Shown: piece by piece, positions 1-9,593 of the stretch | Position numbering within the stretch: the stretch's first letter is position 1 | Layout of the letters: every line of letters starts with the position of its first letter | Translations under genes and position numbers: made by a program | Notes under the pieces: model-generated | Database searches by the model: none | Seen by the model: only the letters and a program-made list of their open reading frames with translations | Told to the model about the DNA's origin: nothing | NCBI GenBank assembly: GCA_015657535.1 | Contig: JADHZB010000290.1 | Span: forward strand, 5,645 to 18,144 | DNA length: 12,500 nucleotides | Origin: Nephromyces sp. MM_2019 | Taxonomy: Eukaryota; Apicomplexa; Aconoidasida; Nephromycida | Direction of reading: 5' to 3'

Positions 1-390
1 ACATACACACACACAACACATACACACACACAACACAAACACACACACAACACATACACACACACAACACAAATACACACACAACACAAACACACACACA
101 ACACAAACACACACACAACACAAACACACACACAACACATACACACACACACACAACACATACACACAATACACACAACATATACGCACAATACACACAA
201 CATATACACACACACACACAATACATACACACACACAATACATACACACACACACACAACACATACACACACAACACATTCACACACACAACACATTCAC
301 ACACACAATACATACACACACACAATACATACACACACACACACACCACATTCTTATACACAAAACATTCACACAGACACACACTCATAC
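1..390. repeat. CA-rich microsatellite filling TOR intron 3
   Basis: On the plus strand this is (CA)n broken up by units such as CAACACA, CATACACA and CATTCACA up to about 355, then 35 bases of ordinary AT-rich sequence before the exon. In TOR sense it reads TG. It lies inside the gene, bounded at 390 by the GTATGA donor, so it is intronic and not a telomere. No exon is visible in it. Confidence 0.85.
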
Positions 391-622
391 CCAAATTGTA
401 TCAAAAAATTCAACAATATGTTTCATAAAAAGTGTGTGTGCATTTTCAGCTAATTCTTTGAAAATTAAAACAGCGGAAATTCGATGAAATTCATCAAATT
501 GGTTATATTTCAGCCAATTGAATGCACTGGCCAATTCATATTGTACTAAATCAGCATTATTTGAAATTTTGGATGAACGAGCTGTACATACACATGTATA
601 TATTGATGTGTGTGTGTGTGTG

Positions 623-660
<38 letters not shown>

Positions 661-1618
661 TAGTGTTTGTGATGTATATATATATATGTGTGTCTATGTG
701 TGTATGTGTTTAGATATATATATATATATATCTATGTGTATGTATGTGTGTGTAGGTTTTATAAGGAAGATTATCTGTTACATATTTTTAGACACACATC
801 AGAAAATGTGTAGGTTTAATTAAATTACCTATGTGGCCCAATGTCTGTGTAGCTTTGATAATAAGTTCATATTGATCATCATTTACAGTGTTTGTGTGTG
901 TTTGTGTGGCCTTAAAAATTATTCTCAAAAATGCCATAAATCGCATATATTTAAACTCTTTGCCCTCACCAAAATTTGTGTGTACATCAATGAGTTCATC
1001 AAGGGCACATAGACCACCCAATCTGTAATACACATTTTTTTTCTTAAAATTATGAATAATTCAAATTACACACACATAATACACACAATCAGCTACAGAC
1101 CAAAATCTTCAATGAATCAATCTATTTTTAGCTACATACACACATACACCCCCCTTCCCACACATACACCCCCCTCCCCACACATACACCCATACACACA
1201 CATACACACATACAAACATACACACACATACACACATACAAACATACACACACATACACCCCCCTCCCCACACACACACCCCACACACACGCCTCCCTTC
1301 CCACACATAAACACACACACACACACTACACACACACTACACACACACTACACACACACACACACACACACATACACACACTACACACACACACACACAC
1401 ACACATACACACACACACACATACACACATACACACACACATACACACAAACACACACACACATACACACACACATACACACACACACATACGCACATAC
1501 ACACATACACACACACATACACACACACACATACACACATACACACACACACACATACACACACCCCACACACTACACACACACACACACACACATACAC
1601 ATACACACACATACACGC

Positions 1619-1653
<35 letters not shown>

Positions 1654-1887
1654 TACACACATACACACACACTTTTTGTAGGGATTATCACTGGCTATAA
1701 GTTGATAAATTTGGTTAGAGAGGTCGTCCATAAATTTTCCAAATTCATCCCCCAACATTTCACGGGCGACCGTCTCGGCGTAAATTCGCAAATTATTGGC
1801 CGCCTTTGAACGAGTGGCTGAGCACACATCACCCAATTTGTGTGTGTATTCCATAATCAATGAATTGTTTGATTGATTGGTTGCCAT
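391..1887 (-). CDS. TOR: TOR kinase (target of rapamycin), N-terminal HEAT-repeat part; 3 exons, partial
   Basis: TOR is the PI3K-related Ser/Thr kinase that forms TORC1/TORC2 and couples nutrients to growth. Seen: exon 1 is 1887-1673, exon 2 is 1022-829 and exon 3 is 581-391. The introns are GT..AG and the phases fit (2, then 1, then 0), giving 200 residues without a stop. The start is the ATG at 1887 in context AAGATGG; the open frame above it has no other ATG. Stretches matching the N-terminal HEAT repeats of mTOR in order are: a SATRSKAANNL helix near residue 23, a LGGLCALDELI helix right after the exon 1/2 join (mTOR has KGGILAIASLI), TLGHIA near 132-137, a YELASAFNWLK helix near 151, and AVLIFKELAENAHTLF then EFFDTIW at the end. 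The family is about 2,500 residues long, so the FAT, FRB and kinase domains lie beyond base 1. Intron 3 starts at 390 (GTATGA) and leaves the window. A separate HEAT-repeat protein is less likely, because the match is collinear over the whole segment. Confidence 0.88.
582..828. repeat. TOR intron 2 with (TG)n and (TA)n tracts
   Basis: The intron in minus sense runs from donor GTAATT at 828 to acceptor TGTACAG at 582. It contains a plus-strand TG tract at about 608-662, then TATATA blocks at about 675-731. In TOR sense the long tract is CA, the opposite orientation to introns 1 and 3. Confidence 0.8.
1023..1672. repeat. TOR intron 1, almost entirely CA microsatellite with C-runs
   Basis: The 650-base intron is nearly pure (CA)n/(CATA)n on the plus strand from about 1137 to 1672. 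Runs of 3-6 C sit at 1149-1179 and 1259-1302. In TOR sense the donor is the first GT of a GTGTGTGTGT tract (1672-1671), and the acceptor is TATTACAG (1023-1025) after a short AT-rich segment. The long His-Thr frame on plus and the Cys-Val frames on minus across it are just the repeat read without stops. Confidence 0.85.
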
Positions 1888-1950
1888 CTTATTTATTTTA
1901 CACACACATCAACAATGTGTGTGTGATTTTTTGGAGAAGGATTCAATCGT

Positions 1951-1956
1951 TTTATA
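1951..1956 (-). promoter_or_regulatory. candidate TATA box of TOR
   Basis: TATAAAA is read on the minus strand, 64 bases upstream of the TOR ATG, in a short non-repetitive segment (about 1921-1960) between TG-rich blocks. The spacing would leave a 5' leader of roughly 35 bases. This is inference from motif and position only; TATA-like strings are common in this AT-rich window. Confidence 0.3.
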
Positions 1957-2045
1957 GCAATGTGTGAGGTGTGGATGTGTAGTAGATATGTATGTATGAA
2001 TTGTGTATGAGGTGTGTAAGGTGTGTATGGGGGGTAGGGGGGGCT

Positions 2046-2293
2046 TGTGTGGTGTGTGTATTGGGTATATCAGTTCTGTGTGGTGTGTATATTGGGTATA
2101 TCAGTTCTGTGTGGTGTGTGTATTGGGTATATCAGTTCTGTGTGGTGTGTGTATTGGGTATATCAGTTCTGTGTGGTGTGTGTATTGGGTATATCAATTC
2201 TGTGTGGTGTGTGTATTGGGTATATCAATTCTGTGTGGTGTGTGTATTGGGTATATCAATTCTGTGTGGTGTGTGTATTGGGTATGTCAATTC
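2046..2293 (+). repeat. 31-bp minisatellite, 8 tandem units
   Basis: Eight head-to-tail 31-base units begin at 2046, 2077, 2108, 2139, 2170, 2201, 2232 and 2263. Each has the form TGTGTGG, a TG run, ATTGGGTATATC, then AGTTC or AATTC. Units 1-4 end in CAGTTC and units 5-8 in CAATTC. Because 31 leaves remainder 1 on division by 3, all three plus frames stay open and give the same periodic peptide, so the open frames are not evidence of coding. It lies about 160-400 bases upstream of TOR. Confidence 0.95.
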
Positions 2294-2850
2294 TGTGGGG
2301 GGTATGTGTGTGTAAGATATAATGTTTAGTGTGTAATATGGCTCTTATGAATATGTCGTGCTTATAGTATGTGTAGAGGGTAGATAGTTTACACTAGAGT
2401 TGTGTATGCATAGTAAAATGTGTATATTATCTGGTTTTCAATATAGTCTGACTATATGTAACCTTGTGATCATTTGCTAATCTGTGTGTATGTAAGAAAA
2501 TTAAAGGGTACAGTTGCACACACAGTGTGTGTACAAATTGAATTTCTTTATATATGGTGTGTAAGTCGAATTCTTTATATAAAGTATCGTGTCTACCGGA
2601 TTTATATATATTATATCCATTATAAAGTGTAGTAGATGTTGTGGGGAGTTGGTGTGTGTAAATTAGGTAAGTATACAAATCATATATATTTGCTGCAGTC
2701 TAAAAATTGGATATATATATACACACATATGAAGGAAATGATACAATGTTTGTGTGTATATTTATATACAAAAAGCTATCTAAATTAAGCTTGTTTACAT
2801 ATACCAAAATCTTAAGATTTTTATAAGGTATCGGTATGCACAGATATAAA
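2294..2850. other. AT/TG-rich spacer without a supported gene
   Basis: This is spacer between the two minisatellites. It is mostly AT-rich with scattered GTGTGT. The minus strand holds an 88-codon stop-free stretch (about 2690-2427) following a CTGCAG acceptor-like site; I do not recognise its peptide. TATATAAAG-type strings occur twice near 2545-2585, about 30 bases apart. Confidence 0.5.
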
Positions 2851-2862
2851 ACAACACACACA

Positions 2863-3266
2863 CAAATCAACATACACACACACACACACAAATCAACATA
2901 CACACACACACACACAATTCAACATACACACACACACACACAATTCAACATACACACACACACACACAATTCAACATACACACACACACACACAAATCAA
3001 CATACACACACACACACACAATTCAACATACACACACACACACACAAATCAACATACACACACACACACACAAATCAACATACACACACACACACACAAA
3101 TCAACATACAAACACACACACACAAATCAACATACAAACACACACACACAAATCAACATACGCACACACACACACAAATCAACATACACACACACACACA
3201 CAAATCAACATACACACACACACACACAAATCAACATACACACACACACACACACACAAATCAACA
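2863..3266 (+). repeat. 26-bp CA-core minisatellite, 16 copies
   Basis: The marker CAAATCAACATA (or CAATTCAACATA) recurs every 26 bases from 2863 to 3227, then once more at 3257 after a 30-base step caused by two extra CA pairs. The filler is (CA)n. The T variant occurs at 2915, 2941, 2967 and 3019; the other copies are A variants. Single-base changes mark copies 3097 and 3123 (CATACAAACA) and 3149 (CATACGCACA). The plus-strand frame across it encodes only a 26-residue periodic His-Thr peptide. Confidence 0.95.
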
Positions 3267-3469
3267 CAAATGCAAAATATATACATACACAATATAACAC
3301 AGAACACACACACACAAATAGATCTTTACCATTGAATAGATTCTTAGTGATAATAAAAAAAGTAAGGATAAGTATGTCAATTTGAAATAAATCTGTAAAA
3401 TTACACACACGCACACACACACACAAAAGCTACATATTTATAATTACTTTGTAAATTACATATATATAT

Positions 3470-5040
3470 AGGGGTGGGAGTGTGTGTGTAGTGTGTAAAT
3501 AGTTGTATATAAGTGTTGTGTATATAGTGGGTAAATAGTATATAATTAGTGTGTATAGTGTGTAAATGTATATAAGATCTATCTATATAGTATGTAAATA
3601 ATTGTATATAAGTACTTTGTATAGTGTGTAAATACTGTGCAATTGGTATGTAGATAGTGCTTAAGTATTAGAGTGTGTAATATGTGTGAGTAGGGGGTGT
3701 TTAAGGTATGTGTATGGGGTGTGTACATAAAGGAGAATAAGGAGGAGGACGGTGAGGATGAGTGTGTTGGTTAATTGTTTATGTGTGTGTGAAATATTTA
3801 CATACGGTGGGCATTGGATGACTTGTATGCAAAGTGAGTTAGTAGGGAGGGTGTATATGTGGTGTGTATGTGTGTTTATGTGTGTGGTGTGTATAGTGTG
3901 TGTATGTGTGGTGTGTATAAGGTGTGTGTATAGTGCGTGTGTGTGACGTGTATCAGGTGTGTATACAGTGTATAAGATGTGTGGGTGTTGTGTGTGCAGT
4001 GTGTGTGTGTGGTTGTTCTAATGGTGTGTATGTGTGTGTGAGATTAAAATGAATAAAGTATTGCTAAGGAATATACCAAAAATTTGTAAATTTTGAAAAA
4101 CACAAATGTTGAAGTTAATTTGAAAGCAGAGGGCCAATGAAGATTCATAGGAAGAGTAGTTTTTTCATGGCTGTAAAATGTGTGTAAATAATAGCAAAAT
4201 TAAATATAAAAAAGTTGTGTGTGTGTGTAAGGTTAGATGGAGGAAATATATAGATGGGTGTAGTTACACTTGAATCAACAAAAAGTTTCCAAAATTTCAC
4301 ACACAAAATTATAAACATAAGAGGAGGTTGCTTTGAGGTTATTTGTCGTTACTAGCCATGTGTGTGTGTGTGTATTTTGGGTCATTTCTATTAAATCTAG
4401 CCAGATGTGTAAGTTTATTTTTTGTGTGTGTATGTGTGTGTGTGCGTATCTGATATGTGTATGCTGTGCGTTTGTTGTGTGTGTGTTGTGTGTGTGTGTA
4501 TATATGTGTTGTTTGTGTGTGTGCATGTGTGAATGTATATGTGTGTGTGTGTGTGTAAACTAAATGATATACATGTTACTTTATGTGCTTTTGTAAATGT
4601 GTGTGTTGTGTAGGATTTGTCATATATTTGATGACAAAATGTGTGTGGGGGTAAAAGGGTGTGTGTGTAAGATTCTGTAATTACTCTGTGTCTACTTTGT
4701 GTGATTGTAACTGTGTGAGTGAAAATATGTGAAACACTTTTGCACAAAACTACTTTGTGTATGAGTGCTTATTGTGTACATCTGTGTGTACTTGTGTGAG
4801 AGTGCAGATGTGTGTAGTCTTGTGGGTCTGTATGTGTATATATATACTTTGTTTTTGTGTGTGTGTAGTGTGTATAGTGTGTATGTGCTTACGTTCGTTT
4901 AGCAGTGCTATCTTAATTGTGTATTTGTGTGTGTACATGTGTGCGTGCATGTATGCGTGTGATGTGTGTGAATGTATTTATGCTATATATGTGTTTGTGT
5001 GTGAGTGTGTATATTTGTAGCTTGATTGAAGTCATTCTGT
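3470..5040 (+). repeat. degenerate TG-rich spacer
   Basis: This 1.6-kb stretch of plus-strand TG-rich sequence mixes GTGTGT, GTATAG and GTGTAAAT. Around 3475-3670 a loose motif, TAGTGTGTAAATAGT with variants, recurs every 30-50 bases. A patch at about 4045-4210 is ordinary AT-rich sequence. No reading frame here has recognisable protein content; the Cys-Val-rich frames are read-through of TG repeat. Confidence 0.7.
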
Positions 5041-5704
5041 GTATGATAACTATGTGTGTATACTTAGATCTATATATTAAACATTACAATATATAATCGA
5101 GTTTTTTAGCCCACTTTACACACAATGTTTTGGTATAATTATTTAAATAATTGACATTAAATAAATATACACATTTTGTTTGTAATATTCATACAAAAAA
5201 ATTTATTGTGTAGTATTTCAAATCACATTTAGCCTAAATTTTGCACCCAGAGTTTGTTTAATATCTTATACACAATTAGTATTAGTTTCATGCATACAAA
5301 CAATTTGATTTGAGTGAAAAAATGAATAAATAATATTAAATTTTAATCAAATATTTACACACACATATATAAATTAATTGTTAATGTGTTTTATAATTTG
5401 AATGGAGCTTCTTAACTTATAAAAGCTCATATATAATGAACCAGACACAAGCAATCATGTACATAAATTTACCATTCAAACTCGCACATAGAAATTCACA
5501 TACATAAGGTTATACACACCAAACAACACCCCAAAATACAAAAACATAAAGTTTTGTAAACAACACACACCTATATACATATATATAATATCACCTAAGT
5601 TATACACACAAATTTCCATACATAAAGTTACGTACTCAAATTCATATATATAAAGTTATATACACAAATTACATACATAAACTAGAAATATAACCACATA
5701 ATTG

Positions 5705-5740
<36 letters not shown>

Positions 5741-5742
5741 AA
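5041..5742. other. AT-rich upstream region of the NEK gene, ending in (TA)14
   Basis: This is low-complexity AT-rich sequence with CATATA/CACACA pieces and no supported gene. A repeated string, ACATAAAGTTA or close to it, occurs in roughly 5480-5665. A perfect TA tract at 5711-5738 stops four bases before the NEK ATG, so the tract belongs to the 5' leader or core promoter. No distinct promoter motif can be told apart from the TA repeat. Confidence 0.6.
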
Positions 5743-8206
5743 ATGGAGATAAGTGAGGGCCAAATTATTAGAAATTACAAAGTAATAAAATTAATTGGTA
5801 CTGGAACAAGTGGTAAAGTATTTCATATTCAAGAAACGTCAAACTATAAAGAGTAAATATAATTTATTTAAATTTAAAATTTCTATAAACACACACATAC
5901 AGAAACACACACACAAAATTACACATGTACAATATATAATTTGATACATATGTATTGTGTGTATAATTATATATATATATATAGCAGTAGTATATATAGG
6001 CTTATTAGGATATGTCTATATACATAATCTCTAAATCAGCAATCCATCTATTTGTGTGTATGATTGTATACGTATTTTGTAACATGTGTTAATATATATA
6101 TATATAATATATATATATATATGTATACATAAATTAAGACAATGTGTGATTTATTCAGTTAGTTATGTGTGTTCAATAGATGTCTAAACTAGTTGATTAA
6201 AATTTAAAAATATAATTTCATCGAGTATAGCTTATGTTATACCAACTTTAACACACAAAATTTATTGTGTGTGTATAATTAGTTATGTAATGAAGTGTGT
6301 TGGGCTCTCAAGAATATCATATGAAGATAGGAAAACATGCCTTAATGAAGTTCAGGTTGTTATGCTTATGTTTGTGTGTATGGATTGTGTGTGCATGTGT
6401 GCATATAATATGTTAACGAATTGTGAGTAAATGTGTGAGTTTTAGTTTGCTTTTTAATTTTAAAGTCTTATTTTGTATATATTTGATTATTTCTTTTGGT
6501 GTAAATCTTGAATTCGTATATTAATGTGTAGATTTAAAAAGTGTAAATAATATGTTGTGTGTATCTGTATAGTTTGTTTTCAAAAAATGAACTGCAATAA
6601 AGAATAATCGAATTTGATATATATTTCAAATTTATTTGCACATATGATAATATTTTCTAGTAGATTTAGCTAGAACACACACATCTTAACAAAGTATTAG
6701 TTAAATATATATACATTTAAATACATTTTTGTTTACTTTTTTGTATTAGGTTTTATCAAAACTTAATCATCCGTATATTGTCAGATATAATGAAAGTTTT
6801 ATATATAAAAATTGTTTGTACATTATAATGGATTATTGTAAAGGTTAAATATATTATAAAAAAGATTATACATTTGTATTTGTTAGATTATATATGTATG
6901 TGTTATATTTACACATATATATAATTTTTTTATTACTTTTATACTAGAAATTATTTTTTATTTATCTATCAAATTCTAAATTTTACTAGTAAAGCTACTT
7001 TTCTATTACACACACACACTAAATATACACTAGGCCAATATGTGAAATCTACATTGATCTATAATATACAAACTATAGAGATTGTTCAATATAGATATAT
7101 ATACATTGTAAATATATATAGATATGTGCACATAATACATATATATAATATACACACTATAGAAATGTTCAATGTAGACACATATGCATTATAGCTATTA
7201 AATATATATATCCATACTATTAGGATTATACTATATAGATAAATATAGGCTAAGATATGCTAAATAGATGCACAAGTAATATATAGATGATTAACATTAC
7301 ATACAACACATATATATATTTTTCAAACATGTTAAATATATATAAACTTGTTAGTTTTACACACACATTTGTATAAACAGGACTGTAAAAGTTTTTGTTT
7401 TAGCAAAAATTTGATAATCTATAAAAGAAAATTAGATATATACAGACAAAGTCAGATGTTTTATTATAGTCTGTAATGCAAAGATAAAACGTTTACACAT
7501 TATTTATGATATATATATATTACTTATTTTCTTTAGTTTTTATAAATTTGATAAAATGTGTGCAATTTTGAATTATATAATATTCATTAATTAGGTGGAG
7601 ATTTAGACTCGCTTCTACAAACTCGATCAATGAAACGTAAATATTTTTCTGAAGATGAAATATTAAAATGGGCCACACATGGACTTATTGCATTACAACA
7701 TATTCATCGTCAACACATTTTACACAGAGGTCAATAGAAAATTATATAGAGAAACACAGATACACACATACTCAGACACACTGATATACATATATACACA
7801 CACGAAAATGCACACACACATACGAATACACATACAAAAACCAAAAAACACACAACACATACACAAACAAAAACACACACACACAACACATACAAAATAC
7901 ACACACAGCACACACACAACATACATACACACATTATATAATTAGATATAAAATCAATGAATATGTTTTTGGATGAGGATGGCCGTTTACGTTTGGGTGA
8001 TTTTGGTGTTTCAAAAATTTTGGAAAATTCGTTGGCGTTTGCCGAAACATTTGTAGGCACACCCTATTACTTAAGCCCAGAATTATGTGAAGTAATATAT
8101 ATATATATATATATTTACACATACAAATATATATATTGTATATTTACATACTTGTGTATATATATACATACAAATATATATATTGTATATTTACATGTTT
8201 GTATAT

Positions 8207-8263
<57 letters not shown>

Positions 8264-8836
8264 AGGGTAAAGCATATGCTTGGCCTTCAGATATTTGGGC
8301 CTTGGGATGTGTGTTGTATGAATTGGCCGTTTTCAGAACACCGTTTGCGTCTGCAAAAAATATCAAACAATTAGTTCACAAAGTCAAGAGTTGTGAGGTT
8401 AATAAATACACACGTATACACACACACATATATGATTATATAATTACACACACACACAATTATATACACACACAAACAATTATAGATACACAGACACAGT
8501 TATATACACACACACACGATTATATACACATATATTAGATCAGATCATTACCAAAGAGATACTCTCCAGAGCTCGATGAATTTATTAAAAAATTATTAAC
8601 AAAAAATCCAAAAGAACGTCCAAGTGCATCATGTTTGATTAGTACCTCACTTATACAGGTTTACACACACATATTTGAATATATACAAACAAAGTGTAAT
8701 ATATAAATAACTAGATAAACACACACAATATTGGTTAAATATGTTACTCTCAGAATTCAATAAGGAAACTAGTTGAGGAGGAAAGTAAATCAGGAGTAAG
8801 ATATGTGTAAACATATTATTATATTTGGAGAACTCT

Positions 8837-8873
<37 letters not shown>

Positions 8874-9593
8874 CTTTATATACACATCAAAATTAGATAA
8901 TTATTTTTTACATTACACACACAGAAAATGGGTAGTAATACAACAAACAATATAAATGTAATAAATGAAAAACGTAAAATGACGTTACCACAATCGCCTA
9001 CAAAAATAAAAAATGACAAAAATATTTCATCAAATAATACTGTACATACACCTGTTAAGGTATACATAATTTTAATAAAAAAAAAATCATATACACATAT
9101 ACAACACCTATTATAGCAGATCGTTATATATATACTTATGATTAACACGGTACATAATGTAATCAAATACATATGACACACACATCTATATATGCATATA
9201 AACCCTGTATGCATTCATAACTATACACATAGCTGTATATACACACATAATTACATAAAATATATATACAGACACATATATATATATATATATATATATA
9301 AACCTTATAGATATATATACATATATACCTTGTATGCATTGATAAATATACACACTATACATACACACACACACATAAATATATATATATACCAGGCTGA
9401 AAAATATAATTTTTGGAAACAAAGTCCACCACCACGGAGATCACCACGTTTAGCCATTAAACAGGCCAATAAAATGAATTTTGTTATGCCAAATATATTA
9501 CCAAATTCAATAATAAAAATACACACACACACACTTTTATGTATATACACATACACAAAAATATTGTACACATGCACATGTATAAAAAGATAA
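5743..9593 (+). CDS. NEK: NEK1-like (NIMA-related) Ser/Thr protein kinase, 10 exons, 394 residues
   Basis: NEKs act in mitosis, centrosomes and cilia. Seen: exons 5743-5852, 6283-6355, 6750-6843, 7595-7729, 7946-8091, 8266-8397, 8539-8658, 8754-8795, 8925-9059 and 9396-9593, all with GT..AG introns and matching phase; they sum to 1,185 bases including TAA. Motifs: glycine loop GTGTSGKV at 19-26, YVMK with catalytic Lys41, helix-C Glu59, hinge MDYCKGGDL, HRDIKSMN at 136-143, DFG at 156-158, the NEK signature [12 protein letters not shown] at 175-186, [13 protein letters not shown], and the closing RPSA near 257. YVMK, HRDIKS and the activation loop resemble NEK1/NEK3/NEK5. The tail after about residue 270 is short and basic ([10 protein letters not shown]), with no long coiled coil as in animal NEK1. 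All key catalytic residues are present. The last 25 codons run through CA repeat, so the true C-terminus may be spliced differently. Confidence 0.93.
5853..6282 (+). other. NEK intron 1
   Basis: The donor is GTAAAT and the acceptor is TATAATTAG. The intron is AT-rich with TG/CA pieces and a TA tract near 6091-6122. The first codon of the next exon is completed as GAT (Asp37) just before the YVMK motif. No other gene is seen in it. Confidence 0.8.
6356..6749 (+). other. NEK intron 2
   Basis: The donor is GTTGTT and the acceptor TTTTTTGTATTAG has a clear T-rich tract. The content is AT-rich. The join links NEVQ to VLSKLNHP, a standard NEK sequence order. Confidence 0.8.
6844..7594 (+). other. 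NEK intron 3, the longest (751 bases)
   Basis: The donor is GTTAAA and the acceptor ATTAATTAG. It is very AT-rich with many ATATATA pieces and few CA/TG runs. It splits the GG codon pair of the YCKGGDL hinge motif. No exon is missing: the kinase sequence continues without a gap across it. Confidence 0.8.
7730..7945 (+). repeat. NEK intron 4, CA-rich
   Basis: The donor is GTCAAT and the acceptor TAATTAG. From about 7755 to 7932 it is CA/CATA repeat on the sense strand. It interrupts the Asp codon of the catalytic HRD motif (G | AT). Confidence 0.85.
8092..8265 (+). repeat. NEK intron 5 with (TA)n tracts and a duplicated 29-mer
   Basis: The donor GTAATA runs straight into a TA tract, and the acceptor TTGTAG follows a second TA tract of about 45 bases (8217-8261). 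Between them a 29-base string starting ATACAAATATATATATTG occurs twice, at 8121-8149 and 8168-8196. Confidence 0.85.
8796..8924 (+). repeat. NEK intron 8 with (TA)n tract
   Basis: The donor GTAAGA is the best consensus donor in the gene. The acceptor is CACACACAG. A perfect TA tract lies at about 8840-8870. With intron 7 (8659-8753) it flanks exon 8, a 42-base microexon coding for 14 residues. Confidence 0.75.
9060..9395 (+). repeat. NEK intron 9 with TA tract and a diverged duplication
   Basis: The donor is GTATAC and the acceptor ATATACCAG. A TA tract lies at 9277-9300. Two related segments, each with TGTATGCATT followed by a CATAA/GATAAA and ATACACA stretch, occur near 9206 and 9331, suggesting an old duplication of about 125 bases. 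Confidence 0.7.

Noticed and set aside
1..355. CA repeat at the left edge as a telomere or contig-end artefact
   Set aside because: It begins right after a GTATGA donor of a gene whose coding must continue leftward, and the unit is irregular.
518..823. Plus-strand frame at 518-823 starting NALANSYCTK as an exon
   Set aside because: It is the antisense shadow of TOR exon 3 followed by TG repeat. The minus-strand reading matches TOR.
1052..1691. Long His-Thr frame on plus and Cys-Val frames on minus as proteins
   Set aside because: They are (CA)n/(TG)n read without stops inside TOR intron 1. Every frame of the repeat is open, and the in-phase exons on either side define the interval as intron.
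1992..2329. Three overlapping plus-strand frames of about 100 residues as a repeat protein
   Set aside because: All three frames give the same periodic peptide because the unit is 31 bases. No frame is favoured and there is no non-repeat flank.
2836..3297. 153-residue plus frame as a histidine-rich protein, or the array as CRISPR
   Set aside because: It is the 26-bp CA minisatellite. There are no unique spacers, and the flanking genes are eukaryotic.
3330..3392. 63-base minus-strand exon between AATTTTACAG and GTAAAG
   Set aside because: The splice-like borders are good, but both open frames give only hydrophobic AT-driven peptide and no partner exons are visible; chance is likely.
4061..4200. 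Short minus-strand frame (MNLHWPSAFKLTS..) in the TG-rich spacer
   Set aside because: It has only 34 codons from its ATG, AT-driven composition, no splice partners and no recognisable similarity.
4275..4526. Minus-strand frame ending in YNFVCEILETFC as a gene end
   Set aside because: Most of the frame is CA-repeat peptide and no upstream exon with recognisable content was found.
7679..7945. 88-residue plus frame through NEK exon 4 and intron 4
   Set aside because: It is out of frame with the kinase and made of exon 4 read in another frame plus CA repeat.
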